Assembly (NCBI GenBank): GCA_937132085.1 | Contig: CAKZNV010000224.1 | Location: 1 to 54,310 of the forward strand | DNA length: 54,310 nt | Source of the DNA: an uncultured Rubritalea sp. | GTDB taxonomy: Bacteria; Verrucomicrobiota; Verrucomicrobiia; Verrucomicrobiales; Akkermansiaceae | Direction: 5' to 3' | Shown here: piece after piece, positions 9,019-18,218 of the stretch | Numbering within the stretch: the first letter of the stretch is position 1 | How the letters are laid out: every line of letters begins with the position of its first letter | The notes under the pieces: model-generated | Database searches by the model: none | What the model was told of the DNA's origin: nothing | Seen by the model: the letters and a program-made list of their open reading frames with translations, nothing else | Made by a program: the position numbers and the translations under genes

Positions 9019-9195
9019 CTACTTCTTCTTTTCAGCGTGATCGTGGTCGTGATCATCATGGTCGTGGCTATCGTGACCATGGTCTTCATGGCTGTGATAG
9101 AGTTTACTCGTCTCTTTCTCCCAGCTGTGTTTTTCACATGAGAATAATCCGAGTGCGGAGGCTACGATGGCGAAAATGGCTAAAAATCTTTTCAT
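9019..9195 (-). CDS. Small His/Asp-rich lipoprotein, putative metal binder
   Basis: This 58-residue frame is shorter than most gene-finding cut-offs but is well formed. A Lys-Arg start and a hydrophobic segment end in the lipobox GLFSC (Cys20), so it is probably a lipoprotein. The mature part starts with EKHSWEKETSKLYHSHE and then alternates His and Asp (11 His in the last 26 residues) before ending in AEKKK. Such clusters bind Zn, Cu or Ni. It stands alone between the UbiA-like gene and the kinase gene. Function unknown; a periplasmic metal buffer or chaperone is a guess from composition. Confidence 0.7.
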   Translation of the reverse strand: MKRFLAIFAIVASALGLFSCEKHSWEKETSKLYHSHEDHGHDSHDHDDHDHDHAEKKK

Positions 9196-9258
9196 TGCGG
9201 GACTAGATGTAGTGAAATATCAGAGAAAATCAAGAGTTCATTACTCCTAAAAACGGAT

Positions 9259-11856
9259 TTATTCTGTGTCTACAGCAGACTCAGGTTCTACTACTTGGTC
9301 CAGATCGACCAATACGACTCTAAAACCAAAGTAATTATCTCTAAATTCATTCCCAGTAGGAAATCTACTCCATGAGCTGAGGTTACGTTTTTCAAAGCTT
9401 GCCCAGCTGCCACCGCGAGCGACATCATAGGTTAAATCAGGATTATATTCATCAGAAACCCACTCGTAAACATTCCCAGAAACATCATACATGCCCAGCC
9501 TGTTAGGAGGGTAAGACCCTACTGGCGAAGTATTTACGAAGCCATCTTTGTAGTTAGGGATAATCTTGTCCTTGCTGACTCCAGAAGCTTTCGCTGCATC
9601 AGAGTCTGACAGATTCGCCACCACACTACGCGGAGGAAACTCATTGCCCCAAGGATACATATTGCGCATTGAGCTATCTCTCTGGGCCTTACTGTAGCGA
9701 GACACAGGCGTTGCTCCTTCTTCATTTTTGATTCCACAGAAGAGGCTCCATTCTTTATCTGTAGGTAAACGATATTCTACTCTAGGACCGATTCTGCTCT
9801 CTGAGCGTTCTTTCTCGGTGAGCCATTGACAATACTTGACCGCATCCGCTTTAGACACCCCTACGACTGGATGATTCGGTCCCTGCTTAAATTGTGGATT
9901 TTTAGGCTGTCTATGTCCTGTCGCCTGAGTAAATGCCTGATAATCTTGCACTCTCACTTCCCAGGCTCCAGCCATTTTGCCGCGCTCCAGTGGCACAAAG
10001 TCAGCCTTTTGACTATTTGTCCACTTTGTGGAGAAAACCACACTATTGTTCTGCTTAAGTGTTATAGGATAGCGGCGTTTTTCGTTATCAGATAACTCAA
10101 CTCTTTGACTATGTTTTTTGTAGCCTGCAAGATCTAACACGATCTCTACAGGCTCTGGACGCAACTTCTCAGCAAGCATGGGAGTCACACCTTTAAATTC
10201 ACCATTCAGATACACCCTAGCGCCAGAAGGAGTGCTTACTAGGTCTAACTGAGCATACGGAATATTCTTCGCAATACAGCGCACAGCGAATTGCTTCTTC
10301 AGCTTTTTCTCCTCTATCTTATCAGCAGGGCCAGCCATCAGGCTTTTGTCTAGCTGATAAGTCACATACTGACCTTCTTCTAACAAACCGGTAGATTTGG
10401 CCTCTCGCTCCAGCCATGCTGTGTATTGTCTAGCAGTCACTTCAGTCATGAAAACAATCTTCACTGTCTTCCCCTGCTCACTGTAGTCATCTACGACGTA
10501 AGGATCTATTTTAGGTTCAGTCACTAAGAACTTCTTAAAATACTTTAACCTAATATAACCTGACTCATGAAAACCTACTCTAGGAGAATAACGTGCGCCC
10601 ACAGAATCAACCCATTCTTGACCTTCCACTGGAGGTAAAAATGTTTCTAGAGTCACTGGGAAGCTCCAGTGTTCTTCATCTGGCACTACAAATTCTTCAG
10701 TCTTAGTGCGGTAACCGTCTTTCTCAAACCGATACAACAAACGAGTCCCTGGTGGATACTCTCGGAATGCAGTCTCAACTCCTTCATCCACTTTGATTCC
10801 ATTCTCAAAAAATTTAACCCTCAATGGAGTCGTCACAAACTGCACAGCACACATCTCATGCTTATAAGTCACAAGCTCTGGGTCCTGATCTGGGCTAGGA
10901 GTATCGATCACTACAGTCTCTGGACCTCTCCATGGCTTAAAGAAAAATGCCATCGCCACCAGACTGATCAGTAAAACTACTAATAAAAAGTTACGTTGTT
11001 TTACTCTGTTGCTATCTCTGACTTTCTTGCCTCTTTTAATTTTATCGAGAGCAATACTGAGTTGTTTCGCTGTGTGGATCGTGCGTTTTGTTAGCTTAGG
11101 CTCACAGATATTACAGATGATCTGATTCAGTGCTAGCCATTGCTTTCTATTGGTATTGGTAGGTAGTTCATCTGGAAGCTCAGGGAATTGAAGCCTGTCT
11201 TTACCGGTCGCCATTTCATAGAGAACCTTACCTAGACTATAAACGTCTGCCTGCCCAGAGCCTGGACCCTCTGGAGGGACGAATCCTTCTGTGCCAACAA
11301 AGGTCTGCTGACCACGAGATGCCACTAGCCCTATATCTGCAAGCTTCGCCTTACCATCTACAAAGATCACATTTGCTGGTTTGATATCTCTGTGCGCAAG
11401 ATCCTTATCATGCAGATGACTCAGAGCATCAGCTAGGCGTTGTCCCGTATCGAGACAAAAGCCTATTTCCAGTGGACGTCCTTCACTACTCTTCAGATCA
11501 CTACGTAGCGTTCTTGCCTCATATTCTACTGGGTGAATTTCTCTACCCTTTCGAATATCATCACCTAGCTCCATCACATAATAGTAAAATGGACATTCCT
11601 CATCATCTCCCCTACCTACGTGGAGAATATTTACCATTCCCGGGTGATCCCTAGAGATTGGCTCAAATTTTAGAATTCCCTCGAACTCTCGTTCAAAGCC
11701 ACGCTCGTCCTCGAAGTCTTCTCGCCAGACGATCTTTACAGCTCTCAGCGCACCTGTCACGCCTCTGGCCATCCACACTTCCCCATAGGCGCCGCCGCCT
11801 ATCTTGCGCAGGACCTCATGGTCTGGAATAGTGATTTCTGAACGTGGTGCTGACAT
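9259..11856 (-). CDS. Membrane Ser/Thr protein kinase with PEGA-like repeats and an FGE-sulfatase (SUMF1-like) domain
   Basis: The 865 residues run as follows. An N-terminal Hanks-type kinase (about 15-275) has the glycine loop IGGGAYGEVW, ATP-binding Lys41, HRDIKPAN with catalytic Asp157, DIG (174-176) in place of DFG, and GTEGFVPPE. One membrane helix lies at about 289-306. Extracellular PEGA-like beta modules include ARVYLNGEFKGVTP. The C-terminal FGE-sulfatase/C-type-lectin-like fold carries YPWGNE, GMYDVSGNVYEWVSD, RGGSWAS and FGFRVVL. The outer part probably senses a ligand or envelope state. It starts one base after the sigma-factor stop, so kinase and sigma factor form one unit; control of the sigma factor by phosphorylation is inferred from this pairing. 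Confidence 0.92.
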   Translation of the reverse strand: MSAPRSEITIPDHEVLRKIGGGAYGEVWMARGVTGALRAVKIVWREDFEDERGFEREFEGILKFEPISRDHPGMVNILHVGRGDDEECPFYYYVMELGDDIRKGREIHPVEYEARTLRSDLKSSEGRPLEIGFCLDTGQRLADALSHLHDKDLAHRDIKPANVIFVDGKAKLADIGLVASRGQQTFVGTEGFVPPEGPGSGQADVYSLGKVLYEMATGKDRLQFPELPDELPTNTNRKQWLALNQIICNICEPKLTKRTIHTAKQLSIALDKIKRGKKVRDSNRVKQRNFLLVVLLISLVAMAFFFKPWRGPETVVIDTPSPDQDPELVTYKHEMCAVQFVTTPLRVKFFENGIKVDEGVETAFREYPPGTRLLYRFEKDGYRTKTEEFVVPDEEHWSFPVTLETFLPPVEGQEWVDSVGARYSPRVGFHESGYIRLKYFKKFLVTEPKIDPYVVDDYSEQGKTVKIVFMTEVTARQYTAWLEREAKSTGLLEEGQYVTYQLDKSLMAGPADKIEEKKLKKQFAVRCIAKNIPYAQLDLVSTPSGARVYLNGEFKGVTPMLAEKLRPEPVEIVLDLAGYKKHSQRVELSDNEKRRYPITLKQNNSVVFSTKWTNSQKADFVPLERGKMAGAWEVRVQDYQAFTQATGHRQPKNPQFKQGPNHPVVGVSKADAVKYCQWLTEKERSESRIGPRVEYRLPTDKEWSLFCGIKNEEGATPVSRYSKAQRDSSMRNMYPWGNEFPPRSVVANLSDSDAAKASGVSKDKIIPNYKDGFVNTSPVGSYPPNRLGMYDVSGNVYEWVSDEYNPDLTYDVARGGSWASFEKRNLSSWSRFPTGNEFRDNYFGFRVVLVDLDQVVEPESAVDTE

Positions 11857-11857
11857 T

Positions 11858-12526
11858 CTATTTACTAGACTTTTCCAACTTAGAAATTTCCTTTTTAAGA
11901 ACAGATCCTACTCGGTGCTTGGCTAAGTATACCTGCGCCATACTGACACCTAGTAGATCTTGAACCTTCTTCGCATCCCATTGTCTGATCACATAATAAT
12001 CAAAGATTTGATACTGCTTTGGTGAAACTTGTCCTTTGACCTTATCCAGAGCGGCTTCAGCCATATTCTGCTTCCACTCCACATCCCAGAGACGATCTAG
12101 TGTATCACCTTTAGGGTCTTCGACTCGATCAATAATAGCCGTCTTGCGGCCATCATCATCTTCAAATCCTAGCATCGCAGTATCTTTCTTTCTCTTACGA
12201 AATTGATCATTGATTCTCCAGCGAGTCATATTCATTAGCCAGGTTTTAAATGAACCCTGCTCTGGATCATACATCTTCTTTTTGCTCTGCTTAGCAATCG
12301 ATAAAATAGTCTCCTGCACACAGTCAAATGCCTCTTCTGAGCGCAATCCTGACTTTAAAGCCACGGAATAAATAAGTCTCCAGTAAGTCTGATAAAAGTC
12401 ATCCCAGGTTCGCTGATCTTCCCAATTATCTAGCCTCGCAATCAGGCTCTTCCGGGTCTTTGCAAACCCATGAGAGAGCATCTCCTTTCTCTGTTTTGCG
12501 TCATCATCTTTAGGTTGCTCACTCAT
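11858..12526 (-). CDS. RNA polymerase sigma factor, ECF type, kinase-associated
   Basis: This 222-residue protein has sigma region 2 (YQTYWRLIYSVALKSGL, then AFDCVQETILSIAKQ with the core-binding and -10 helices, and SFKTWLMNMTRWRINDQ). A charged linker follows, then region 4 with a helix-turn-helix (AKKVQDLLGVSMAQVYLAKHRV). No anti-sigma factor gene is adjacent. Instead a Ser/Thr kinase starts one base downstream, as in ECF groups thought to be activated by phosphorylation. The promoter should lie in the 120-base spacer upstream; I did not find a convincing autoregulated promoter there. Confidence 0.9.
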   Translation of the reverse strand: MSEQPKDDDAKQRKEMLSHGFAKTRKSLIARLDNWEDQRTWDDFYQTYWRLIYSVALKSGLRSEEAFDCVQETILSIAKQSKKKMYDPEQGSFKTWLMNMTRWRINDQFRKRKKDTAMLGFEDDDGRKTAIIDRVEDPKGDTLDRLWDVEWKQNMAEAALDKVKGQVSPKQYQIFDYYVIRQWDAKKVQDLLGVSMAQVYLAKHRVGSVLKKEISKLEKSSK

Positions 12527-12649
12527 CTTTTTTAATTATTAACACACCACTACGAGTATGTCCTAGCTAAAAACGTATATTATTGAACACTTCTTACGGA
12601 ATAATTCCACATTTGTCATATTTATTGCAACGATTCTCGATCAAGTCAG

Positions 12650-13417
12650 CTAGCTAACTCTTTCTCTTCTCAGCTGCTCCAAGGTCACTATTTTCCCCAG
12701 CACTAGCTTAGACATCCACAAACCGACGATTCCACCGCCTAAATGACAAGCATGCGCCACAGTAAAAATGTCGCTCAATTGATATCTCTGCACCCACACT
12801 CCAGCACTTTTCAGTAATTCATTGCTCAGTCCCACATCTATTAGAGCTAGCATGAGTGACGCAGACAGTATTCCTATAGCCATATTGATCGCCTTCACAG
12901 GAATAGGGAAAAGTTTCGTATAAGGATCCAACATCGCCATCAAAATGAAAAACCCGATTGCGCCACCTGAGGCACCCACTAGTTGTCTATGCTGCACATT
13001 GATCAGATCAAATAATAGAAAGAAGACCCCTCCCCCAATGATCGAAAAAACTAAAGTCAAAAACATCTTCTTTTGTCCTAATATCACCATCAATCGACCC
13101 CCAATCAGCCAGATCAAAGTAAGATTCATCAGTAGATGCAGCCAGTTCCCATGCAGTAAACTATAGGTGAATAGCTGCCATAACCTAAACTCAGTCATCC
13201 CATTTACCGACAGCCCAAACCACTCAGTGTAGAGTGAATGATGCGCTACCATCCCACCTTGTAGTTCGATCACCAGATGAATCGCAATTAACAATACACA
13301 AAAGCCAGTAAGAATATCATAGCCAGGGCGATGAATGCTGAACTTCTGCCACCATCGCTGAGGCTTATACTCATCACGATAAGTCACAGGCTCTAGTGGC
13401 TTTTGTTCATCCGTCAT
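12650..13417 (-). CDS. Rhomboid-family intramembrane serine protease
   Basis: This 255-residue protein has six or seven membrane segments and should cleave transmembrane substrates inside the lipid bilayer. The family landmarks are present: LLHGNWLHLLMN (the HxxxxHxxxN-type helix), the nucleophile Ser150 in VGASGGAIGFF, and His225 in AHACHLGGGIVG as the partner of the catalytic dyad. The N-terminal 30 residues are charged and cytoplasmic. It lies alone upstream of the sigma/kinase pair on the same strand, 123 bases away, so it probably has its own transcript. Substrates are unknown. Confidence 0.9.
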   Translation of the reverse strand: MTDEQKPLEPVTYRDEYKPQRWWQKFSIHRPGYDILTGFCVLLIAIHLVIELQGGMVAHHSLYTEWFGLSVNGMTEFRLWQLFTYSLLHGNWLHLLMNLTLIWLIGGRLMVILGQKKMFLTLVFSIIGGGVFFLLFDLINVQHRQLVGASGGAIGFFILMAMLDPYTKLFPIPVKAINMAIGILSASLMLALIDVGLSNELLKSAGVWVQRYQLSDIFTVAHACHLGGGIVGLWMSKLVLGKIVTLEQLRRERVS

Positions 13418-13442
13418 ATATTTACAGACAGAGGAAAATTAA

Positions 13443-13475
13443 AAATGCTCAAATATTTATCATATTTGAGCATTT
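13443..13475 (-). terminator. Intrinsic terminator of the vWA PEP-CTERM gene
   Basis: A perfect 14-base inverted repeat (13443-13456 and 13462-13475, AAATGCTCAAATAT) has a 5-base loop. Read on the minus strand it is followed by TTTTAATTTTCC. It sits about 60 bases past the stop of the gene at 13533 and just before the rhomboid start at 13417. Confidence 0.75.
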
Positions 13476-13476
13476 A

Positions 13477-13507
13477 AGGGGGGGATTTATGGGGGGGAAT
13501 GGGGGGA
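13477..13507. other. Three closely spaced G-runs (C-runs in the vWA mRNA)
   Basis: The plus strand carries runs of 7, 7 and 6 G separated by ATTTAT and AAT, directly beside the terminator stem. In the minus-strand transcript they are C-runs between the stop codon and the terminator. A G-quadruplex on the plus strand is conceivable if one run splits in two. Confidence 0.6.
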
Positions 13508-13532
13508 AATCTTTTTATTACTATTAAAGTCG

Positions 13533-14372
13533 TTACCTTTTTCTTCTCAGTATGAGGCTAATGGCTCCAAGGCCTAAGAGGCTTGTTGAACTAGGTTCAG
13601 GAACAGATTCAAAACTGGCTACTGCGCCTCTATCGATTGCATTGGTAATCAATGACAACCTAGGTTCCTTTTCACCATAATCTTCTGACCTTACATAGCT
13701 TGAACGGTCTCCATAGACTACGTTCTCTTTATAATAATCAGCAGTATTTTCGTTCTCATTGATGATCAGAGCTCTGATCGTATCTACTCCTGCATTAATA
13801 GCTGCATCACGAGCTGCTTGATCTTCGCTAGTCATGATCACTGGAAACTGATTTTTCCCTTCAAAGATATACTTCTCCGAAAAATCATCTGTCAGTATAT
13901 CAATCGCTTGGAAGTTACTAGTATAAGCATTACTTCCTAGACTGCCATCTATATCAAAATGATTGGTCGCAAATCCGAGCGCTGAAGATGTGTTAGATAA
14001 CTCACTACCGATATTAGGCAGAGACAATCCTCTCAGAGTCTCACCGAATGCTTTAGCTGATGTATAGTCATTGATCATAGACCAATCAACGCCAACACTA
14101 TGCTCACTATCATCAGAGAAAAAAATCATAGACGCTGCAATAGATTGGTTCTGACCAGAAGCTATCGATGTGAGCGCTTCAGAGCTCTCAATAGCGCTCG
14201 CATAATTAAGCATTAAGTGATTAAAGTTCTCAGAGCTAACGCTACTAGAGACATCCACAAGGAATAACAACTCTGTATCAACTTCCTGCCTAGACTCAGC
14301 TAAAGAGTTGGATGCAAACGCAAGACTTAGTGCACCTACGGTTCCGAATATGTTTTTTAGGGGGGATTTCAT
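13533..14372 (-). CDS. Secreted DUF1194-like von Willebrand A protein with PEP-CTERM tail
   Basis: This 279-residue exported protein has a signal peptide (about 1-25), then a vWA fold whose metal-ion adhesion site starts LFLVDVSSSVS (Asp40, Ser42, Ser44). A pattern like that of DUF1194 proteins follows. The end is a PEP-CTERM sorting signal: VPEPSS, a hydrophobic stretch and LRRKR. In bacteria with exosortase such tails are cut and the protein is delivered to the surface or exopolysaccharide. The upstream 288 bases (14373-14660) are very AT-rich and hold only divergent promoters by inference. Ligand unknown. Confidence 0.85.
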   Translation of the reverse strand: MKSPLKNIFGTVGALSLAFASNSLAESRQEVDTELLFLVDVSSSVSSENFNHLMLNYASAIESSEALTSIASGQNQSIAASMIFFSDDSEHSVGVDWSMINDYTSAKAFGETLRGLSLPNIGSELSNTSSALGFATNHFDIDGSLGSNAYTSNFQAIDILTDDFSEKYIFEGKNQFPVIMTSEDQAARDAAINAGVDTIRALIINENENTADYYKENVVYGDRSSYVRSEDYGEKEPRLSLITNAIDRGAVASFESVPEPSSTSLLGLGAISLILRRKR

Positions 14373-14660
14373 ATTGACTATTAATTAATAATACAAATTA
14401 ATCTTCGTCAATTAATTTTTAATATAAGTTAACGAAAAAAAAGCCAATAACTATGGGATAACTATAAAAATAGAGCTTCCCATAACATAAATTTACAAAA
14501 ATTAAGTTAATTGAACTTGAAAATAGTTAACAAAGGTTAAATAAAAGTCTAAATTCTGAGGTTCTAAGCTTCGAATATGAAATTGCTTAGCCAATAAAAC
14601 CATATAAAACCTTGCAAGATTTTCTCATCATGCGAAATAAATTCAACGCAAATCCTAACC

Positions 14661-15407
14661 ATGGCTGAAACTAAGAAAAAACAAGATAACTCCCTCACAG
14701 ATATTCTCATCAATGTGATCATCCCCGTCCTCATTCTCAGCTACATGAGTAAAGATGAAGGTAAATTCTATCACCTAGGACCTGCGCTTGCTATGGGTAT
14801 TGCTCTGACTCTACCTCTAGGCTTTGGTATTTGGCACTTTATTAAGAAAGGTAAGCTCAACCTCTTTTCTGTGGTCGGCTTAATCGCTATCTTACTCACT
14901 GGCCTCATCTCCATCTATCTTTATAACTACGAAGAATCTAGACAACACGTAGGCGTCATCTTCGGAATCAAAGAAGCAATCCAACCACTCATTCTCGGTT
15001 CCCTCTTCCTCATCACCCACAAAAAAGCCACTCCTCTCCTCAGAACCTTCCTCTACAATGACGCTCTATTCGACGTTCCGCGTATTGAGAAGACAGTAAA
15101 AGAGAAAGACACCAAGCCTGCCTACGAATCACTCCTCTGGAAATGCACGTGGATCATGTTCGGTTCATTCTGCCTCAGTGCAGTCGCTAACTTCTTTGTA
15201 TCAGTCTTCTTCTTCCAAGACCTACTCCCTGACGCTGATAGTTGGACAGTTCTTTATAATGAAGTCGTAGGTAAAATCACTTGGTGGGGGCTTCTCATCA
15301 TCGGTGTTCCATTCTTCGTCGTCATGGCAGTCGTCATGATCTCACTGCTCAAAGGTCTGCGTAAGATCACTGGCCTTGAAAACGATGACATCCTCATCCC
15401 TCGATAA
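14661..15407 (+). CDS. VC0807-family-like integral membrane protein
   Basis: This 248-residue protein has about six membrane segments: ILINVIIPVLILSYMS, a second near residues 40-60, a third near 72-92, a fourth near 105-118 and two long ones in the last third (about 165-190 and 215-235). The pattern of a Pro-containing first helix, a GPALAMGIALTLPLGFGIW helix and FSVVGLIAILLTG matches a widespread family of unknown function sometimes labelled VC0807-like. It has no catalytic residues I can name. The next gene starts 3 bases downstream, so the two are cotranscribed and may act together. Confidence 0.75.
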   Translation: MAETKKKQDNSLTDILINVIIPVLILSYMSKDEGKFYHLGPALAMGIALTLPLGFGIWHFIKKGKLNLFSVVGLIAILLTGLISIYLYNYEESRQHVGVIFGIKEAIQPLILGSLFLITHKKATPLLRTFLYNDALFDVPRIEKTVKEKDTKPAYESLLWKCTWIMFGSFCLSAVANFFVSVFFFQDLLPDADSWTVLYNEVVGKITWWGLLIIGVPFFVVMAVVMISLLKGLRKITGLENDDILIPR

Positions 15408-15410
15408 ACG

Positions 15411-16619
15411 ATGCATCCTAATACTCTACTCGCATATCTCATAGCCGGCGCCTCCATCGTAGGCGCTAAGTTCTACGTGGATCACGAGTCTGGGAACAAA
15501 CAGAATAGTCAGCCATCTGAGCAAGTTTCGCTACTCAAAAAAGAGATCGAAATTCTCCAAGCCGAGAACCAAACCTTGAAGAAAATCCAAGGTATAGGTG
15601 CTGAAATAGTGCTGCCGCTAGAAATCTACACCTACGTTGAAGAGAATCTAGGTCACGAGTTCTTCCCACATGTAAAAGCATTCACAGTATCAGAAGACAA
15701 GCTCTCCGAGGCTGCTGTCTATCGCTGGATCAATCAGTTCAGTGAAGAAGGCATGGACAAGCGTAACTACGCATTCCAGCTGCTAGGCCTGCTCCCAGTC
15801 AATCAAAACTACCCTAGACAACTCGCTCTAGCCGAGTCCAACGGAGCCATAGGCATCTACGATGTAAGTGCTAAGGAATTGCTACTTTCGGAACGCTACG
15901 ATCCCGAAAACGTGTTCCACCAAGCCAGCGTAATCCGACTCCTCTCCATAGCCCTATTAGAGCAACACTACCCTGCTCAGAAAAATCTAAGCGACGATGC
16001 ATTCATCGCCAGAGATGCCGTCATCCGAGGCAGAGCCAGCATGGTATCGCATCGATTTCAGAATAACTACGCACGCTCTGGACACATTAAATCTGGCTCA
16101 GATGCTGAAAACGCAGAAGCCATCGAGTTATTCAGATCACTTCCAAAAATCGTCCAAGGCATCACCACTTTCCCAGTCAAACACGGCAAAGGCTACGTCG
16201 AGCAACTCACCCTAGACAACGACCAAGTCTTCCCACAGCTATTCAAAACCCCTCCACACAGCACAGCTCAGATATTCTCTAACAGCATGCCTCAAGCTAC
16301 GGCAACTGCTGAAAACTCAGAGCCCACAGAACCAGCACCGCTACTTAAAACCACTCTAGGCCAAGCCATCACCAGCTTCTACATTCAACGCTTAAAACCC
16401 GACGAACACCAGCTCCACACTCAGCTACTCAACGACGAACTAACCCTCACGAAAACTCCTGAGATGTTCACAACAAACTGGCTCACCACCTGGAAAGACG
16501 AGGCATCAGCCACAGCATTCCACAAACTAGCTACCGAGATCAGCTCAAGCATGGAAATCCCCTGCCAAGCAATCCTCAAAGCAAACTCAGTAACCCTGAC
16601 CCAATCAGTCACGAAATAA
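15411..16619 (+). CDS. Uncharacterised protein with N-terminal membrane anchor; possible inactive zincin
   Basis: This 402-residue protein starts with a short hydrophobic segment (LLAYLIAGASIVGA), followed by a coiled-coil-like stretch around SLLKKEIEILQAENQTLKK. A mixed globular domain follows. Two places recall zinc peptidases of the HExxH...EG-A type. FHQASVIRLLSIALLEQ lies where such families have AHELTHALQDQ, and ARDAVIRGRASMVSHRF lies where they have a GEA-type metal-binding helix. The metal ligands are missing, so if related it would be inactive; this is an inference from pattern only. It follows the VC0807-like gene by 3 bases. The last 200 bases are rich in C over G. Confidence 0.6.
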   Translation: MHPNTLLAYLIAGASIVGAKFYVDHESGNKQNSQPSEQVSLLKKEIEILQAENQTLKKIQGIGAEIVLPLEIYTYVEENLGHEFFPHVKAFTVSEDKLSEAAVYRWINQFSEEGMDKRNYAFQLLGLLPVNQNYPRQLALAESNGAIGIYDVSAKELLLSERYDPENVFHQASVIRLLSIALLEQHYPAQKNLSDDAFIARDAVIRGRASMVSHRFQNNYARSGHIKSGSDAENAEAIELFRSLPKIVQGITTFPVKHGKGYVEQLTLDNDQVFPQLFKTPPHSTAQIFSNSMPQATATAENSEPTEPAPLLKTTLGQAITSFYIQRLKPDEHQLHTQLLNDELTLTKTPEMFTTNWLTTWKDEASATAFHKLATEISSSMEIPCQAILKANSVTLTQSVTK

Positions 16620-16657
16620 CCCAAGCTTCCCAGCATAAAAAAGCTCCAACATACTGG

Positions 16658-16778
16658 TTCCGTGGAATTCCGTGCCTTCCTCTAGCTAAGCTAGTCCAGC
16701 CACTGCGGCGATGATCAAAAACCCCATCAACCCAAGCAAAATTCTGTTAATTCTGCCATCATTCTGAAAATTCTGTAT
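16658..16778. repeat. Period-9 micro-repeats between convergent genes
   Basis: Two word families lie side by side. TTCCGTG words with a period of 9-10 occur at 16658-16680. Four ATTCTG words occur at 16741-16778, spaced 9, 11 and 9. Between them is CAACCCAAGC (about 16728-16737), the inverse of the GCTTGGGTTG word that accompanies the same ATTCTG family near 480 and 621. No gene is seen in 16620-16799. Confidence 0.7.
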
Positions 16779-16799
16779 AAAAGAAAATCCTTCCGCTAA

Positions 16800-18134
16800 T
16801 TACCGGAAAAGCCCCTCTAATAAATCGATTTTATCCTTAAGAGAATCTCCCTTCTTTTTATCCAGAAATAGATCCATCCCATTTTTCAGTGGATCCATTA
16901 AATGATTCATATAACTCACCTTCGGCTTAGATAACAAGCCAGACGTCTCGACAGACAACACTACCTTACCATCTTCGATCAGCGATAAGTTATCATCTAT
17001 TTTACCAGCAATTTTGCCCAACAAATCAGTCACCTTCTTAGATTTATCAATCAACTCCATCACCTTGCCAGACAGTTTAGTAGCCACGTAGAGCTTCAGC
17101 TTAGAATGATGTAATCCAGTTCCCGTATTGAACCAGCTACCTGCGACAGTCTTAGCCTCCCAGTCCCTTACATGCAGAGAGAGATCCTCTAACACCGTCA
17201 CTTTACCCAGTTTATAGGCTACAGTAATTTTCTGATTATTCTTAATTTCAGCCTTTTCAGGAAGTCGCACTTTATCGATTCCAAACTTAGCTAAGCTATC
17301 AGTAACCTTCCACAATTCACTGATCACTGGAATTCGTGTGGTGAAGTAAGAATCCTCCCCCACTAACAAATCTAGCTTCATGTCAGGTTCTAGATCACCA
17401 CTTTCATCATTGAATATACTAAGCTCAGTCGTCCCTGTGGCTACGATGTGACCGTAATCCAGATTACGATCTAGAGACTTCATATCAAACACCCCACCTA
17501 ACTGAATCTGGGCATTATTCACCGAATCTAGCTTATCTGGATTCACATTGATATCAGTCACGTTCAGATAAACTCCACTGCCCTTTATCTGTAACTGAGT
17601 CTCCTCTACCAATAGCTCAAGATCGACATTCTTAATATCAATGCTCTCGATAGACGTCACAAAATCATCGTTATCCTTAGCGTTAAAAGATTTTCCACTA
17701 CCATTTTTTTTCTCCTTCGGCGGCTTCGCAAATAACTTCTCAATACTAGACGAACCGTCCTCTAACAATGCCATCTTCAACTGCATTCCATCAATCGTGA
17801 TATTCTCCACCACAGCTTTCTTAGAAAGTATATCCATCAGCGACACTCGAAAACTCACGGTATCAAGAACCACAGCACCACTATCTAAACTCTCGCGTTC
17901 ATCATGTGGCACTTTAGTCTCAGCAAGCTCATCTCTGTCAGTGATGATCACATTCTTCAGCTCCACCTTTCCTAGTAGACTTATGGAAAACTCTCCCACC
18001 TGAACTCTACTATTAATCGACTTCTCTAGCTTTGCCACTAAGTAATCTTTGGTCAGATACGTTTTAGCGTAAAAGAATACTCCAACCACAATAACGGCAA
18101 GGAGTAGGAAGATGCGTAAGAACCATTTTTTCAT
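16800..18134 (-). CDS. AsmA/DUF748-like envelope protein
   Basis: This 444-residue protein has an N-terminal membrane helix (KKWFLRIFLLLAVIVVGVFF) directly followed by a region typical of AsmA-like proteins: a short helix (LVAKLEKSINSRVQVGEFS) and the SLLGKVELKNVIITD strand. Long beta-rich repeats with alternating polarity follow. Such proteins span the periplasm and are thought to handle lipids or outer-membrane assembly. I start it at ATG 18134 (MKKWFLR); an ATG at 18170 would add 12 residues before the signal anchor. The neighbouring gene is divergent, 84 bases away. Specific role unknown. Confidence 0.75.
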   Translation of the reverse strand: MKKWFLRIFLLLAVIVVGVFFYAKTYLTKDYLVAKLEKSINSRVQVGEFSISLLGKVELKNVIITDRDELAETKVPHDERESLDSGAVVLDTVSFRVSLMDILSKKAVVENITIDGMQLKMALLEDGSSSIEKLFAKPPKEKKNGSGKSFNAKDNDDFVTSIESIDIKNVDLELLVEETQLQIKGSGVYLNVTDINVNPDKLDSVNNAQIQLGGVFDMKSLDRNLDYGHIVATGTTELSIFNDESGDLEPDMKLDLLVGEDSYFTTRIPVISELWKVTDSLAKFGIDKVRLPEKAEIKNNQKITVAYKLGKVTVLEDLSLHVRDWEAKTVAGSWFNTGTGLHHSKLKLYVATKLSGKVMELIDKSKKVTDLLGKIAGKIDDNLSLIEDGKVVLSVETSGLLSKPKVSYMNHLMDPLKNGMDLFLDKKKGDSLKDKIDLLEGLFR

Positions 18135-18218
18135 AGGAGATACGCTAATCGCATAGTTCTGCGATAGCAAATACCAATAGATTGTTGACTTAAATTGTCT
18201 ACTTTGGTGAGGTCTGGT

